Assembly (NCBI GenBank): GCA_017860765.1
Contig: JAGDMY010000094.1
Coordinates: forward strand, 1 to 6,062
Length of the DNA stretch: 6,062 bases
Direction: 5' to 3'
Source of the DNA: Chloroflexota bacterium
GTDB lineage: Bacteria > Chloroflexota > Dehalococcoidia > Dehalococcoidales > UBA3254
This document shows positions 1 to 5,989 of this stretch, piece after piece (position 1 is the first letter of the stretch; every line of letters begins with the position of its first letter). Made by a program: the position numbers and the translations under genes. The notes beneath the pieces are model-generated. The model did no database searches. It had not been told where the DNA came from and saw only the letters and a list, made by a program, of their open reading frames with translations.

Positions 1-15
1 GGCCGCCAGTTCATT

Positions 16-21
16 GAGGAG
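16..21 (+). promoter_or_regulatory. Ribosome binding site deciding the patB start
   Basis: GAGGAG lies 7 bases before the GTG at 29. It overlaps the alternative upstream TTG at 14, which would have no site of its own inside the window. This favours the GTG. Confidence 0.75.
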
Positions 22-28
22 CACCGCA

Positions 29-1258
29 GTGAAATACGATTTTGACGCTGTCTGTGACAGGAAAAATACCAATTGCGCCAAGTGGGACCTGGTCGAGTCA
101 ATGTTCGGCAGCCAGGATGTGATTCCCATGTGGGTGGCCGATATGGACTTTCCTGTCGCCGGGCCCATTGTCGAAGCCCTGATTAAAAGGGCAGAGCATC
201 CCTTTTATGGCTATACCCAACCAGGCCCCAGCGTAATCCAGTCCGTAGTGGAACGTTTGCAAAGCAAGTTCAACTGGCGCATTGAGCCGGATTGGATTGT
301 CTTTACCCCCGGAGTGGTTCCCGCCCTGAACGTGGCAGTGCGGGCTCTGACTCACCCGGGGGACCAGATTATCCTTCAAGAGCCGGTCTATTATCCCTTC
401 TTCCCGGCGGTTACTCATAGCGGCTGCCAGATAGTTAACAACGGTCTCAAGCTGGTCAACGACCATTATGAAATGGACTACGCCGACCTGGAATCCAAAT
501 TTCTTCCCGGCCCGGGAATGCACAAGACCTCACCCCGGGTCAAAGGGATGATTCTCTGCAACCCGCATAACCCGGTGGGGCGGGTCTGGAAAAGGGAGGA
601 GCTGGTCCGCCTGGGAGAAATTGTCTTCCGCCATGGGGCAGTGGTCATTTCCGATGAAATTCACTGCGAAATCCTCTTCCAGGGCAGCCGCCACACCTCC
701 TTTGCCACTATCTCGGAGGAATTCGCCCAGAAAAGCATCATCTGCATGTCGCCCAGCAAGACCTTTAGCCTGGCAGGACTGGCGGTTTCCTCTATCATTA
801 TACCCAACAAAAAATTGCGTGAAGATTTCTGTAATATGCGGAGCGATCTTTCCCTGGGTCCCAACCTATTCGGATATACTGCTCTGGAGGCAGCTTATCG
901 TTATGGGGACGAATGGCTGGAACAGGTACTGATCTATCTCCAGGGGAACCTGGAATTCCTGCAGTCCTATTTCAGGGAACGAATCCCCGAAATCAGACCT
1001 TTCCCCCTGCAGGGGACTTATCTGGTCTGGCTGGACTGCCGCGGTCTGGGTATGGACAACCACTCCCTCAGGAAATTCTTTAGGGAGATGGTCAAGGTGG
1101 GGCTGGATGACGGATTTCTCTTCGGGAAGGCCGGCGGCGGCTTTGAGAGAATGAATATCGCCTGCCCTCGCTCGATACTGGAGGAAGCTTTAAAAAGAAT
1201 TGAAAGGGCTGTCAGGGCACTTAGGGAAAGCAGCCCAGTTGACAGGAGCGGACTTTAA
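29..1258 (+). CDS. patB: PatB/MalY-family PLP-dependent C-S lyase (cystathionine beta-lyase / aminotransferase)
   Basis: The product is a 409-residue cytoplasmic fold-type I PLP enzyme, the usual length for the PatB/MalY family. Characterised members cleave the C-S bond of cystathionine or cysteine conjugates to give a thiol, pyruvate and ammonia. Visible landmarks (numbered from the GTG at 29) are WVADMDF at 35-41, YGYT at 60-63, TPGVVPA at 93-99, NPHNPVGR at 178-185, SDEIHCEI at 208-215 (Asp209 should contact the pyridine nitrogen), SPSKTFSLAG at 241-250 with Lys244 as the PLP lysine, and RMNIACPR at 374-381 with Arg381 as the substrate-carboxylate arginine. No key residue is missing. An in-frame TTG lies upstream at 14, but GAGGAG at 16-21 sits 7 bases before the GTG, and family members start with a similar M-K-Y-D-F, so GTG at 29 is preferred. 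No methionine-pathway gene is adjacent, so the exact substrate (cystathionine, cysteine or another beta-substituted amino acid) is undecided. Confidence 0.93.
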   Translation: MKYDFDAVCDRKNTNCAKWDLVESMFGSQDVIPMWVADMDFPVAGPIVEALIKRAEHPFYGYTQPGPSVIQSVVERLQSKFNWRIEPDWIVFTPGVVPALNVAVRALTHPGDQIILQEPVYYPFFPAVTHSGCQIVNNGLKLVNDHYEMDYADLESKFLPGPGMHKTSPRVKGMILCNPHNPVGRVWKREELVRLGEIVFRHGAVVISDEIHCEILFQGSRHTSFATISEEFAQKSIICMSPSKTFSLAGLAVSSIIIPNKKLREDFCNMRSDLSLGPNLFGYTALEAAYRYGDEWLEQVLIYLQGNLEFLQSYFRERIPEIRPFPLQGTYLVWLDCRGLGMDNHSLRKFFREMVKVGLDDGFLFGKAGGGFERMNIACPRSILEEALKRIERAVRALRESSPVDRSGL

Positions 1259-1394
1259 TCTTCAGCCGGTTGCAGGCCTCTCCGACTTCTTTGGGGGCCA
1301 CTTTAAGCTCTCTGGCTATCTTGAAAGCCACAGCGCAGGGCAGCTTGCCCTCGACCAGAGAATCCTGTATTTTTTTATCCAATTCGTTGCTCAA
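1221..1394 (-). CDS. Small four-cysteine helix-turn-helix-like protein
   Basis: This is a 57-residue acidic/basic mixed protein. Residues 20-45 read as a helix-turn-helix: helix CAVAFKIARELK, turn VAP, then helix KEVGEACNRLKIKV. It ends in CQLGCFP and has cysteines at 20, 41, 51 and 55, which could bind an Fe-S cluster or zinc. The start is set by GAGGTGAT (1406-1399), an almost perfect anti-16S match, 4 bases before TTG at 1394. The in-frame GTG at 1403 lies inside that site and is unlikely to be used. The 3' end overlaps the last 38 bases of the convergent patB gene. I believe similar short proteins with a conserved LPCA...CQLGCF pattern occur in Clostridia, but I cannot name a family or function. 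A DNA-binding or metal-sensing regulator is inferred only from the fold pattern. The coherent amphipathic sequence and strong ribosome binding site argue that it is a real gene. Confidence 0.72.
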   Translation of the reverse strand: MSNELDKKIQDSLVEGKLPCAVAFKIARELKVAPKEVGEACNRLKIKVRSCQLGCFP

Positions 1395-1398
1395 AGTT

Positions 1399-1406
1399 AT
1401 CACCTC
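1399..1406 (-). promoter_or_regulatory. Strong ribosome binding site of the four-cysteine mini-protein
   Basis: On the minus strand this reads GAGGTGAT, followed by AACT and then TTG. Eight contiguous bases match the complement of the 16S rRNA 3' end. The spacing of 8 bases from GAGG to the TTG at 1394 is optimal for a Gram-positive gene. Confidence 0.75.
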
Positions 1407-1422
1407 GTCATCAGTTCCAATG

Positions 1423-1434
1423 GTCTCTTGAGAC
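1423..1434. repeat. Short inverted repeat GTCTC-TT-GAGAC in the mini-protein leader
   Basis: Two perfect 5-base arms (1423-1427 and 1430-1434) are separated by TT. They lie about 30-40 bases upstream of the TTG start of the minus-strand mini-gene. A 2-base loop is too tight for a stable RNA hairpin, so a protein-binding dyad is the more natural reading. This is speculative. Confidence 0.3.
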
Positions 1435-1505
1435 TAATTTTAACATTTATACCCGGCCCCTGCTAATAAGAATAAGAGGTAGCTGCTCCATAATAAAGAA
1501 AGGCT

Positions 1506-1511
1506 TATAAT
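1506..1511 (+). promoter_or_regulatory. -10 element of a possible leaderless queH promoter
   Basis: A perfect TATAAT ends 6 bases before the GTG start of queH at 1518, so transcription would begin on or next to the start codon. The -35 region 16-18 bases upstream (around 1482-1489, GCTGCTCC) matches the consensus poorly, and there is no TG extension. The call rests on the -10 box and on the absence of a well-placed ribosome binding site. Confidence 0.5.
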
Positions 1512-1517
1512 AGGGTA

Positions 1518-2063
1518 GTGAAAGTCGCTCTACATATCTGCTGCGCAGTGTGCGCTGCCGGGGCGGCGGAAAGGCTCCAGAGAGAAGGACATCAGGTTTT
1601 TGGATTCTTCTTTAATCCGAATATCTATCCTGAATCCGAATACCGGCGCCGTTTGGCCAGCGCTCACAAAGTGGCCCGGGAGCTCGGGTTCCCGCTTACG
1701 GAAGGGGCCTATTGCCCGCAGGAATGGCATCAAGCGGTAGCCTCTCTGGAGAATGAGCCGGAGGGCGGTAAACGCTGTCCGGTCTGCTTCGCCATGCGGA
1801 TGGAACGGAGTTACCGCTTCATGCTGGGCTCGGGGTGCGAGGCGTTCACCACAACTCTGACCATGGGATCCAATAAGCCCGGGGATTTGATCGCCCGCCT
1901 GGGCCGGGAGGTAGCGGGAGACAGGTTCCTCAACCGGGACTTCAAGAAAAAAGAGGGCTTCAAGCGCGCCGGTGAGCTGGCCCGTAAATGGGGCCTTTAC
2001 CGTCAGGTCTACTGCGGGTGCCTCTATAGTCTCCGGGAGAGAGAAAGCCGCGAGAAATCTTAG
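1518..2063 (+). CDS. queH: Epoxyqueuosine reductase QueH
   Basis: The 181-residue product belongs to the QueH (DUF208/COG1636) family, cytoplasmic iron-sulfur enzymes that reduce epoxyqueuosine to queuosine in the wobble position of tRNAs with GUN anticodons. QueH replaces the cobalamin-dependent QueG in many anaerobes. Diagnostic features are HICCAVC at 6-12 (Cys8, Cys9, Cys12), the FNPNIYPESEY block at 32-42, KRCPVCFAMRMERS at 85-98 (Cys87, Cys90), TTTLTMGSNKP at 111-121, and YRQVYCGC at 161-168 (Cys166, Cys168). The cysteine set is complete, so the enzyme should be active. GTG at 1518 is the only usable start: an in-frame TAA occurs at 1494 and no start codon lies between. No good Shine-Dalgarno precedes it (AGGG is only 2 bases away). 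No other queuosine gene is present nearby. Confidence 0.94.
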   Translation: MKVALHICCAVCAAGAAERLQREGHQVFGFFFNPNIYPESEYRRRLASAHKVARELGFPLTEGAYCPQEWHQAVASLENEPEGGKRCPVCFAMRMERSYRFMLGSGCEAFTTTLTMGSNKPGDLIARLGREVAGDRFLNRDFKKKEGFKRAGELARKWGLYRQVYCGCLYSLRERESREKS

Positions 2064-2118
2064 CCGGCCTCCCATGGCCCGAATCTTAAGAGCAGAGCAA
2101 GCCGGAGCGGCTGGCCTA
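2061..2118 (+). other. Possible RNA stem between queH and the next gene
   Basis: TAGCCGGCC at 2061-2069, which includes the queH stop codon, can pair with GGCTGGCCTA at 2109-2118. The stem has nine pairs, including one G-U, a bulged C at 2115 and a loop of about 39 bases. It ends just before the ribosome binding site at 2124-2130. No T-run follows, so it is not a standard terminator. Chance pairing in GC-rich DNA is possible. Confidence 0.25.
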
Positions 2119-2123
2119 CGAAA

Positions 2124-2130
2124 AAGGAGA
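2124..2130 (+). promoter_or_regulatory. Ribosome binding site of the 200-residue unknown gene
   Basis: AAGGAGA lies 8 bases before the ATG at 2139, which fixes the start and supports the gene being real. Confidence 0.75.
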
Positions 2131-2138
2131 TTGAAAGC

Positions 2139-2741
2139 ATGTCTTATCATGTCAGACTCCTGGTGAAGCTGGACAAGGTAATACCCTTCAGCGAAATCAA
2201 AATCCAGGGAAAATGGATTACACTGATTTCCGGGACGGAGACGCTCTGGGACAGGATCGAAATACGGGAGCCGCAGGAAAATTTGATCTGCATCCTGGAC
2301 CGCCATTATATCGCCCCCGGCCGTCTCAACGAGACTGCCATTCCTGCCTTGAAGGAATCAATCCAGGGCAGCTACCCCCTCAACGCCCGGGAATGGATCA
2401 GGGACTATTTCTCCGAGATTAAGACCATCTACACTTTTCAGGTCTTCCCCGACAATATTACGGACAAAGGCTGGCAGGTCCTGGGCCGTATTCAAAGCCT
2501 TCTTCACGATTGGCTGGTGGGTATAATCCAGGCCGACAACGAGGGTTTTTATAATGAGAACGGGGACTATATCTTATGGCAAATGTATCCGGACGCCTCC
2601 GGCAGCATTCAGGCCGCTGTCCTGGATGAAAAGGGAAGATGGATTTCTTACCGCTTGAAGTTGAATAACGCTCAGGCTGTAGCCAGGTTTAAAGAGGGCC
2701 TACCTCCCGGGAGGGGGTTCCTGGGTAGACTGAGGCGGTAA
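2139..2741 (+). CDS. Conserved-looking hypothetical protein, 200 residues
   Basis: I do not recognise a named family. The protein appears soluble: there is no signal peptide or membrane segment. The N-terminal 60 residues look beta-rich (HVRLLVKL, ITLISGTETL, ICILDRHYIAPG). A central part from about 70 to 135 contains tryptophans and aromatic residues (REWIRDYF, GWQVLGRIQSLLHDWLVGI) and looks helical. The region around 133-150 carries an acidic-aromatic stretch (ADNEGFYNENGDYILWQMY), and the tail is basic and glycine-rich (GRGFLGRLRR). ATG at 2139 has a strong ribosome binding site. The gene follows queH by 75 bases on the same strand and could share its transcript, but a link to queuosine metabolism is not shown. 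It converges on etfA with only 10 bases between stop codons. Coding quality is high, with no overlapping rival better than it. Confidence 0.8.
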   Translation: MSYHVRLLVKLDKVIPFSEIKIQGKWITLISGTETLWDRIEIREPQENLICILDRHYIAPGRLNETAIPALKESIQGSYPLNAREWIRDYFSEIKTIYTFQVFPDNITDKGWQVLGRIQSLLHDWLVGIIQADNEGFYNENGDYILWQMYPDASGSIQAAVLDEKGRWISYRLKLNNAQAVARFKEGLPPGRGFLGRLRR

Positions 2742-2743
2742 TA

Positions 2744-2764
2744 GGGAAGGGCTATCCTTTTCCC
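2744..2764. terminator. Weak hairpin at the convergent gene junction
   Basis: GGGAAGG (2744-2750) can pair with CCTTTTCCC (2756-2764) around a GCTAT loop, leaving a two-base bulge. It lies between the stop of the 200-residue gene and the stop of etfA and includes the etfA stop codon. Neither strand has a following run of T, so efficient intrinsic termination is doubtful. Confidence 0.25.
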
Positions 2765-3930
2765 AGCTCTTTAATCAGCAGCGGCACCACTTTGAACAGG
2801 TCCGCGACGATGCCGTAGGTGGCGATCTCGAAAATGGGGGCGGAGGGGTCTGAATTGATGGCCACAATGGTATCCGCAGTCTGCATCCCGGCCAGGTGCT
2901 GCACCGCTCCCGAGATTCCGCAGGCGATGTATAGTTTAGGCGAAACAGTTTTGCCGGTCTGGCCTACCTGGTGCGAATAGGGAATCCAGCCTTCGTCCAC
3001 GGGCGGACGGGAAGACCCGACTGCGGCGCCCAGGGCCTTCGCCAGCTCTTCAATCAGCTCGAAATTCTCGGGTTTACCCAGCCCCCGGCCCCCGGAGACG
3101 ATGATATCCGCCTCGTCCAGTTTGATCTTCTCCGTGAAGTCTTCGATGAAGCTCAGCAGTTTGGTGCGTGAGGTCAGGCTCTGCCCGGCCAAGTCCAGCC
3201 GGATAATTTGCCCTTTCCGGCCGGGGTCCATCTGTCCCTTTTTAAATACCCGCGGGCGGACGGTGGACATCTGCGGACGGCTGGAGGGACAAATAATGGT
3301 GGCCATAATATTCCCGCCGAAGGTGGGGCGGGTCTGAATCAGCTGCCGCTTTTCGATATCGATTTCCAGGCCGGTACAGTCCGCGGTCAGGCCGCATTTG
3401 ACGGCTGCGGCAACCCGCGGGATAAAAGACCTGCCCAGGGGTGTGGCCCCGGCCAGCACGATCTCCGGCCGATATTGCTGGACCAGGCTGGCCAGCTGGC
3501 GGGTCAGCAGGTCCTCTGGATTAGCGGCCAGCTCCGGAGCCTCAGCCAGGTAGACTTTATCTGCACCGGCGGCGATCAGCTGCTCGACTGCTTGAACGGA
3601 GTAGCCGTAGCAAATGGCAGACAACTCCGTCTGGAGGCTGTCCGCCAGTTCGCGCCCTTTAGCCAGGAGCTCAAAGGCCACGCTTTTCAGGCGGCCTTCC
3701 CTTTGCTCTGCGAAGACCCATACCCCCCGGTATTCTCCGTCCGCTGCCTGAGCCCGGGCTTCTTCAATAAGGATCGCTTCAGCAGGACATTCCTTGCGGC
3801 AGGCCCCGCACAGATTACAGGCTTCCCCAACCATGATTTTATCGTCTTTAATTTCCAGCGCCCCGAAGGGACAGGCGCTGACACAGACTGCACAGCGGGT
3901 ACATTTTTCCGCATCAATCTTAATTCCCAA
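2752..3930 (-). CDS. etfA: Electron transfer flavoprotein alpha subunit with N-terminal 2x[4Fe-4S] ferredoxin domain
   Basis: The 392-residue product is longer than a plain EtfA (about 310-340) because of an N-terminal bacterial ferredoxin domain with two complete CxxCxxCxxxCP motifs: Cys10, 13, 16, 20 and Cys38, 41, 44, 48. The alpha-ETF domain follows, with the FAD-binding signature at the C-terminus: SGGRG at 279-283, [11 protein letters not shown] at 305-315 (Arg308), CGISGAVQH at 337-345 and NSDPSAPIF at 359-367. It should pair with the EtfB encoded just upstream and pass electrons between flavin and the iron-sulfur clusters. The same fusion is known in CarE of Acetobacterium woodii. Two in-frame TTG codons exist. 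GGGGTGG at 3943-3937 abuts the first (3936) but sits 6 bases before the second (3930), so 3930 is preferred. It is the last gene of the operon, 43 bases after etfB. Confidence 0.93.
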   Translation of the reverse strand: MGIKIDAEKCTRCAVCVSACPFGALEIKDDKIMVGEACNLCGACRKECPAEAILIEEARAQAADGEYRGVWVFAEQREGRLKSVAFELLAKGRELADSLQTELSAICYGYSVQAVEQLIAAGADKVYLAEAPELAANPEDLLTRQLASLVQQYRPEIVLAGATPLGRSFIPRVAAAVKCGLTADCTGLEIDIEKRQLIQTRPTFGGNIMATIICPSSRPQMSTVRPRVFKKGQMDPGRKGQIIRLDLAGQSLTSRTKLLSFIEDFTEKIKLDEADIIVSGGRGLGKPENFELIEELAKALGAAVGSSRPPVDEGWIPYSHQVGQTGKTVSPKLYIACGISGAVQHLAGMQTADTIVAINSDPSAPIFEIATYGIVADLFKVVPLLIKELGKG

Positions 3931-3973
3931 TTCCAACCACCCCTGTTATATCGTCTTTCCCGCGCATCTCTAT

Positions 3974-4759
3974 CTAAATCAATCGGTTTTCCTTAAGTTT
4001 GCCGATCAGGCAGGCGGCCTGGACTTCGGGCTCGCCCGCCAATATCTGTGCTTTGTTTTCGCGCCTGGGGAAGAAGATGTCGATGACTTTAGTGAAAGAG
4101 CCATTCAGTCCCACCTTTTGGGGGTCCAGACCTACATCCTGAGCAGTCCAGGTGGGGATCCGGGCGCTCTTCGCTCTGGCTAGGCCGCGCAGTGAGGGGA
4201 GGCGGGGCACATTGATCTCCTTGGTGACGGTGATGGCCAGCGGCAGCGGGGATTGAATAACCTCGTGGCCTTCTTCAATGAGGCGTCTGACCCGGATTTC
4301 GCCGTGGAGTATCTCCTCCACCCCTCCCACATAAGAAACGAAAGGTATGCCCAGCATTTCGGCCAGCTCGGGACCTACCTGCGCGGTATCGCCATCTGTA
4401 GACTGGCGGCCGCAGATAATAATTTCGCAGGGGCCCAGTTTATGGATCGCGCCCGCCAGGGTATAAGCGGTGGCCCAGGTGTCCGCACCGGCAAAAGCTG
4501 CATCGCTCAGAAGGATCGCATCATCAGCTCCCAGAGAAATCGCTTCACGCAGCATGTCCATGGCCTGGGGAGGCCCCATGCTAAGTGCAGTCACCTTGCC
4601 GCCATGCTTCTCCTTGAGACGTACCCCTTCCTCCAGGGCGTAGGTATCGAAGGGGTTGATGACATTTTTGATCCCCTGGCGGATGAGGGTGTGGGTTTGG
4701 GAGTTGATCTTGACCTCGGTGGTCCCCGGGACCTGTTTCAAGCAGACTATAATATTCAT
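3974..4759 (-). CDS. etfB: Electron transfer flavoprotein beta subunit EtfB
   Basis: The 261-residue product is the usual EtfB length and starts with the typical MNIIVCLKQVPGTTEVKIN. Motifs in order are NPFD at 35-38, SMGPPQA at 60-66, LLSDAAFAGADTWAT at 83-97, CGRQSTDGDTAQVGPELAE at 116-134 (the nucleotide/FAD phosphate loop) and the EtfB signature TKEINVPRLPSLRGLARAK at 179-197. It forms the ETF heterodimer with the downstream EtfA. In bifurcating ETFs this subunit holds the bifurcating FAD and the NADH site, while classic ETFs hold AMP here. The clostridial context favours the former, but that is inference. The reading frame is open up to 4903, but that extension lies inside the dehydrogenase gene and is not ETF-like. 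ATG at 4759 shares its A with the TGA of that gene (TGATG), so translation is probably coupled. Only a weak AAAGG precedes it. Confidence 0.95.
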   Translation of the reverse strand: MNIIVCLKQVPGTTEVKINSQTHTLIRQGIKNVINPFDTYALEEGVRLKEKHGGKVTALSMGPPQAMDMLREAISLGADDAILLSDAAFAGADTWATAYTLAGAIHKLGPCEIIICGRQSTDGDTAQVGPELAEMLGIPFVSYVGGVEEILHGEIRVRRLIEEGHEVIQSPLPLAITVTKEINVPRLPSLRGLARAKSARIPTWTAQDVGLDPQKVGLNGSFTKVIDIFFPRRENKAQILAGEPEVQAACLIGKLKENRLI

Positions 4760-5913
4760 CAAGCCCGGGCCTTTCTCTTGCGAAGCTCCGCAGCGATGGC
4801 ATTTCTGAGGACCTGGTTGGAGCCCTCGTAAATCTGGGTAATCTTGGCGTCCCGCATCATCTTTTCCACCGGGTAATCCCGCATATACCCGGAGCCCCCG
4901 CAAAGCTGCACGGCATCTGTGGCCACCCGCATAGCTACATCCGAGGCAAAGACCTTGGCCATAGCCGAGCTTTCAGTATAGTCTCTGGAGCCGCTATCGA
5001 TATTTCTGGCCGCGGCATAGATCAGGGCGCGGGCTGCCTCCACCTGAATAGCCATATCTGCCAGCATGTTTTGTACCACGGGCTGCAAAATTAGAGGCTG
5101 GCCGAACTGGACACGCTGGCGGGCATAATCATATGCCGCCTCCAGGGCCCCCTGGGCGATCCCCAGCGCCTGGGCGGCGACGCCCGGCCGCGATTTGTCC
5201 AGAAGTCTCATCGTCAGGATAAAGCCCATACCCGGCTTCCCGATCATATTTTCTTCCGGGACCAGACAGTTCTGGAAGACCAGCTCCCGGGTAGCTGAAG
5301 CGCGAATACCCATCTTTTTTTCCTTTTTACCGAAGGTGAATCCCGGGGTACCCTTCTCCACTACAAAGGCGCTGGCGCCGCGCGGGCCTCTGGCCTTGTC
5401 CGTGAGGGCGATAACAGTATATATCTCAGCCTCGCCGCCGTTGGTAATGAACTGCTTGGTGCCGTTGATCAAATACCCGCCCTGGGCTTTTTCCGCCGTA
5501 GTCCTTATAGCGCTGGCATCGCTGCCGGCCGCAGGTTCGGTCAGGGCAAAGGCCGCCAGGCGCTTGCCTGCGGCGATATCCGGCAGAAATTTCTGCTTCT
5601 GGGAGTCGCTGCCGAAGTCTATCAAAGTGTAGCTCCCCAAAGCGCTGGCGGCAAAGCTGATAGCCACCCCGCTGCAGACCCGGCTCATCTCCTCCATCAC
5701 CAGACATAGCTCCAGGCTGCCCCCTCCCAACCCCTCGTACTCGGCCGGAACGAAGATGCGGAATAAGTCCGCAGCAGCCATGTCTTTGATGATCTGCCAG
5801 GGGAACTCTTCGCTTTCATCGAGCTGTGCACGTACGGGCAGGACCCTTTCCTCGGCAATCCTGCGGGCCAGGTCCTTAATCGTCTTCTGCTCATCGGATA
5901 AAAAGTACTCCAA
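4759..5913 (-). CDS. Acyl-CoA dehydrogenase (short/medium-chain type), Etf-linked
   Basis: The 384-residue FAD enzyme oxidises an acyl-CoA to a 2-enoyl-CoA, or works in reverse, exchanging electrons with the ETF encoded directly downstream. Landmarks are FALTEPAAGSD at 122-132 (first ACAD signature, flavin contact), FITNGG at 155-160, RQRVQFGQPL at 265-274, QLCGGSGY at 336-343, and RDAKITQIYEGSNQ at 354-367. Glu363 is in the catalytic-base position of short- and medium-chain members. Length is standard and no residue seems missing. The DKSRPGVAAQALGIAQGAL segment at 239-257 mixes SCAD-like (AAQALGIAQ) and MCAD-like (DKxRP) features, so chain length and substrate cannot be fixed. Butyryl-CoA, a branched acyl-CoA or an aryl-acryloyl-CoA are all open. 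TTG at 5913 has AAGGAG 8 bases upstream. This is the first gene of a three-gene leftward operon. Confidence 0.94.
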   Translation of the reverse strand: MEYFLSDEQKTIKDLARRIAEERVLPVRAQLDESEEFPWQIIKDMAAADLFRIFVPAEYEGLGGGSLELCLVMEEMSRVCSGVAISFAASALGSYTLIDFGSDSQKQKFLPDIAAGKRLAAFALTEPAAGSDASAIRTTAEKAQGGYLINGTKQFITNGGEAEIYTVIALTDKARGPRGASAFVVEKGTPGFTFGKKEKKMGIRASATRELVFQNCLVPEENMIGKPGMGFILTMRLLDKSRPGVAAQALGIAQGALEAAYDYARQRVQFGQPLILQPVVQNMLADMAIQVEAARALIYAAARNIDSGSRDYTESSAMAKVFASDVAMRVATDAVQLCGGSGYMRDYPVEKMMRDAKITQIYEGSNQVLRNAIAAELRKRKARA

Positions 5914-5914
5914 G

Positions 5915-5925
5915 GGAGATTCTCC
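5915..5925 (-). promoter_or_regulatory. Ribosome binding site of the acyl-CoA dehydrogenase gene, inside a small hairpin
   Basis: On the minus strand AAGGAG (5927-5922) sits 8 bases before the TTG at 5913, which decides the start. The GGAG core (5925-5922) can pair with CUCC (5918-5915) across an AAU loop, forming a 4-pair hairpin that would partly hide the site next to the start codon. The site is clear; regulation by the hairpin is speculative. Confidence 0.6.
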
Positions 5926-5951
5926 TTCTGATCTGCAATTCCCATCAGTCT

Positions 5952-5976
5952 ATTATAAAAGGCCCTTCCCAGTCAA
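5952..5976 (-). promoter_or_regulatory. Candidate promoter of the acd-etfB-etfA operon
   Basis: The minus strand has a perfect TATAAT (5957-5952), 38 bases upstream of the TTG start. A good -35-like TTGACT lies at 5976-5971, but the spacer is only 13 bases instead of about 17. The hexamer at the proper distance (CGGTTT) is poor. Either the promoter is weak and activator-dependent or the TTGACT match is accidental. The -10 box is the stronger part. Confidence 0.45.
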
Positions 5977-5989
5977 ACCGGCCAGGAAT

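Noticed and set aside
1..45. 3' end of an upstream gene entering from the left edge
   Set aside because: Frame 1 is open to a TGA at 43-45 and frame 3 to a TGA at 15-17. Either could be the tail of an upstream gene, but 4 to 14 codons are too few to choose or name one.
1404..1517. Promoter for the four-cysteine mini-gene on the minus strand
   Set aside because: TATAAA (1451-1446) and TAAAAT (1442-1437) resemble -10 boxes, but no acceptable -35 lies at the right distance for either, so none is annotated.
1530..2306. 258-codon open frame on the minus strand across queH and the start of the next gene
   Set aside because: It is antisense to queH, which has a complete family cysteine pattern. 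Its own translation has no recognisable domain and is rich in Pro/Arg, as expected of a shadow frame in GC-rich DNA.
2739..2775. Classical rho-independent terminator between the convergent genes
   Set aside because: The hairpin has a bulge and there is no T-run on either strand. It is kept only as a weak feature.
3208..3996. 262-codon open frame on the plus strand opposite etfA
   Set aside because: It is antisense to the ferredoxin and ETF domains of etfA, which are unmistakable. The translation is low-complexity in Gly/Gln/Pro and resembles nothing known.
4760..4903. N-terminal extension of EtfB by 48 codons
   Set aside because: The frame is open, but the sequence lies inside the acyl-CoA dehydrogenase gene and is not ETF-like. 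The family N-terminus MNIIVCLKQVPG begins exactly at the ATG at 4759.
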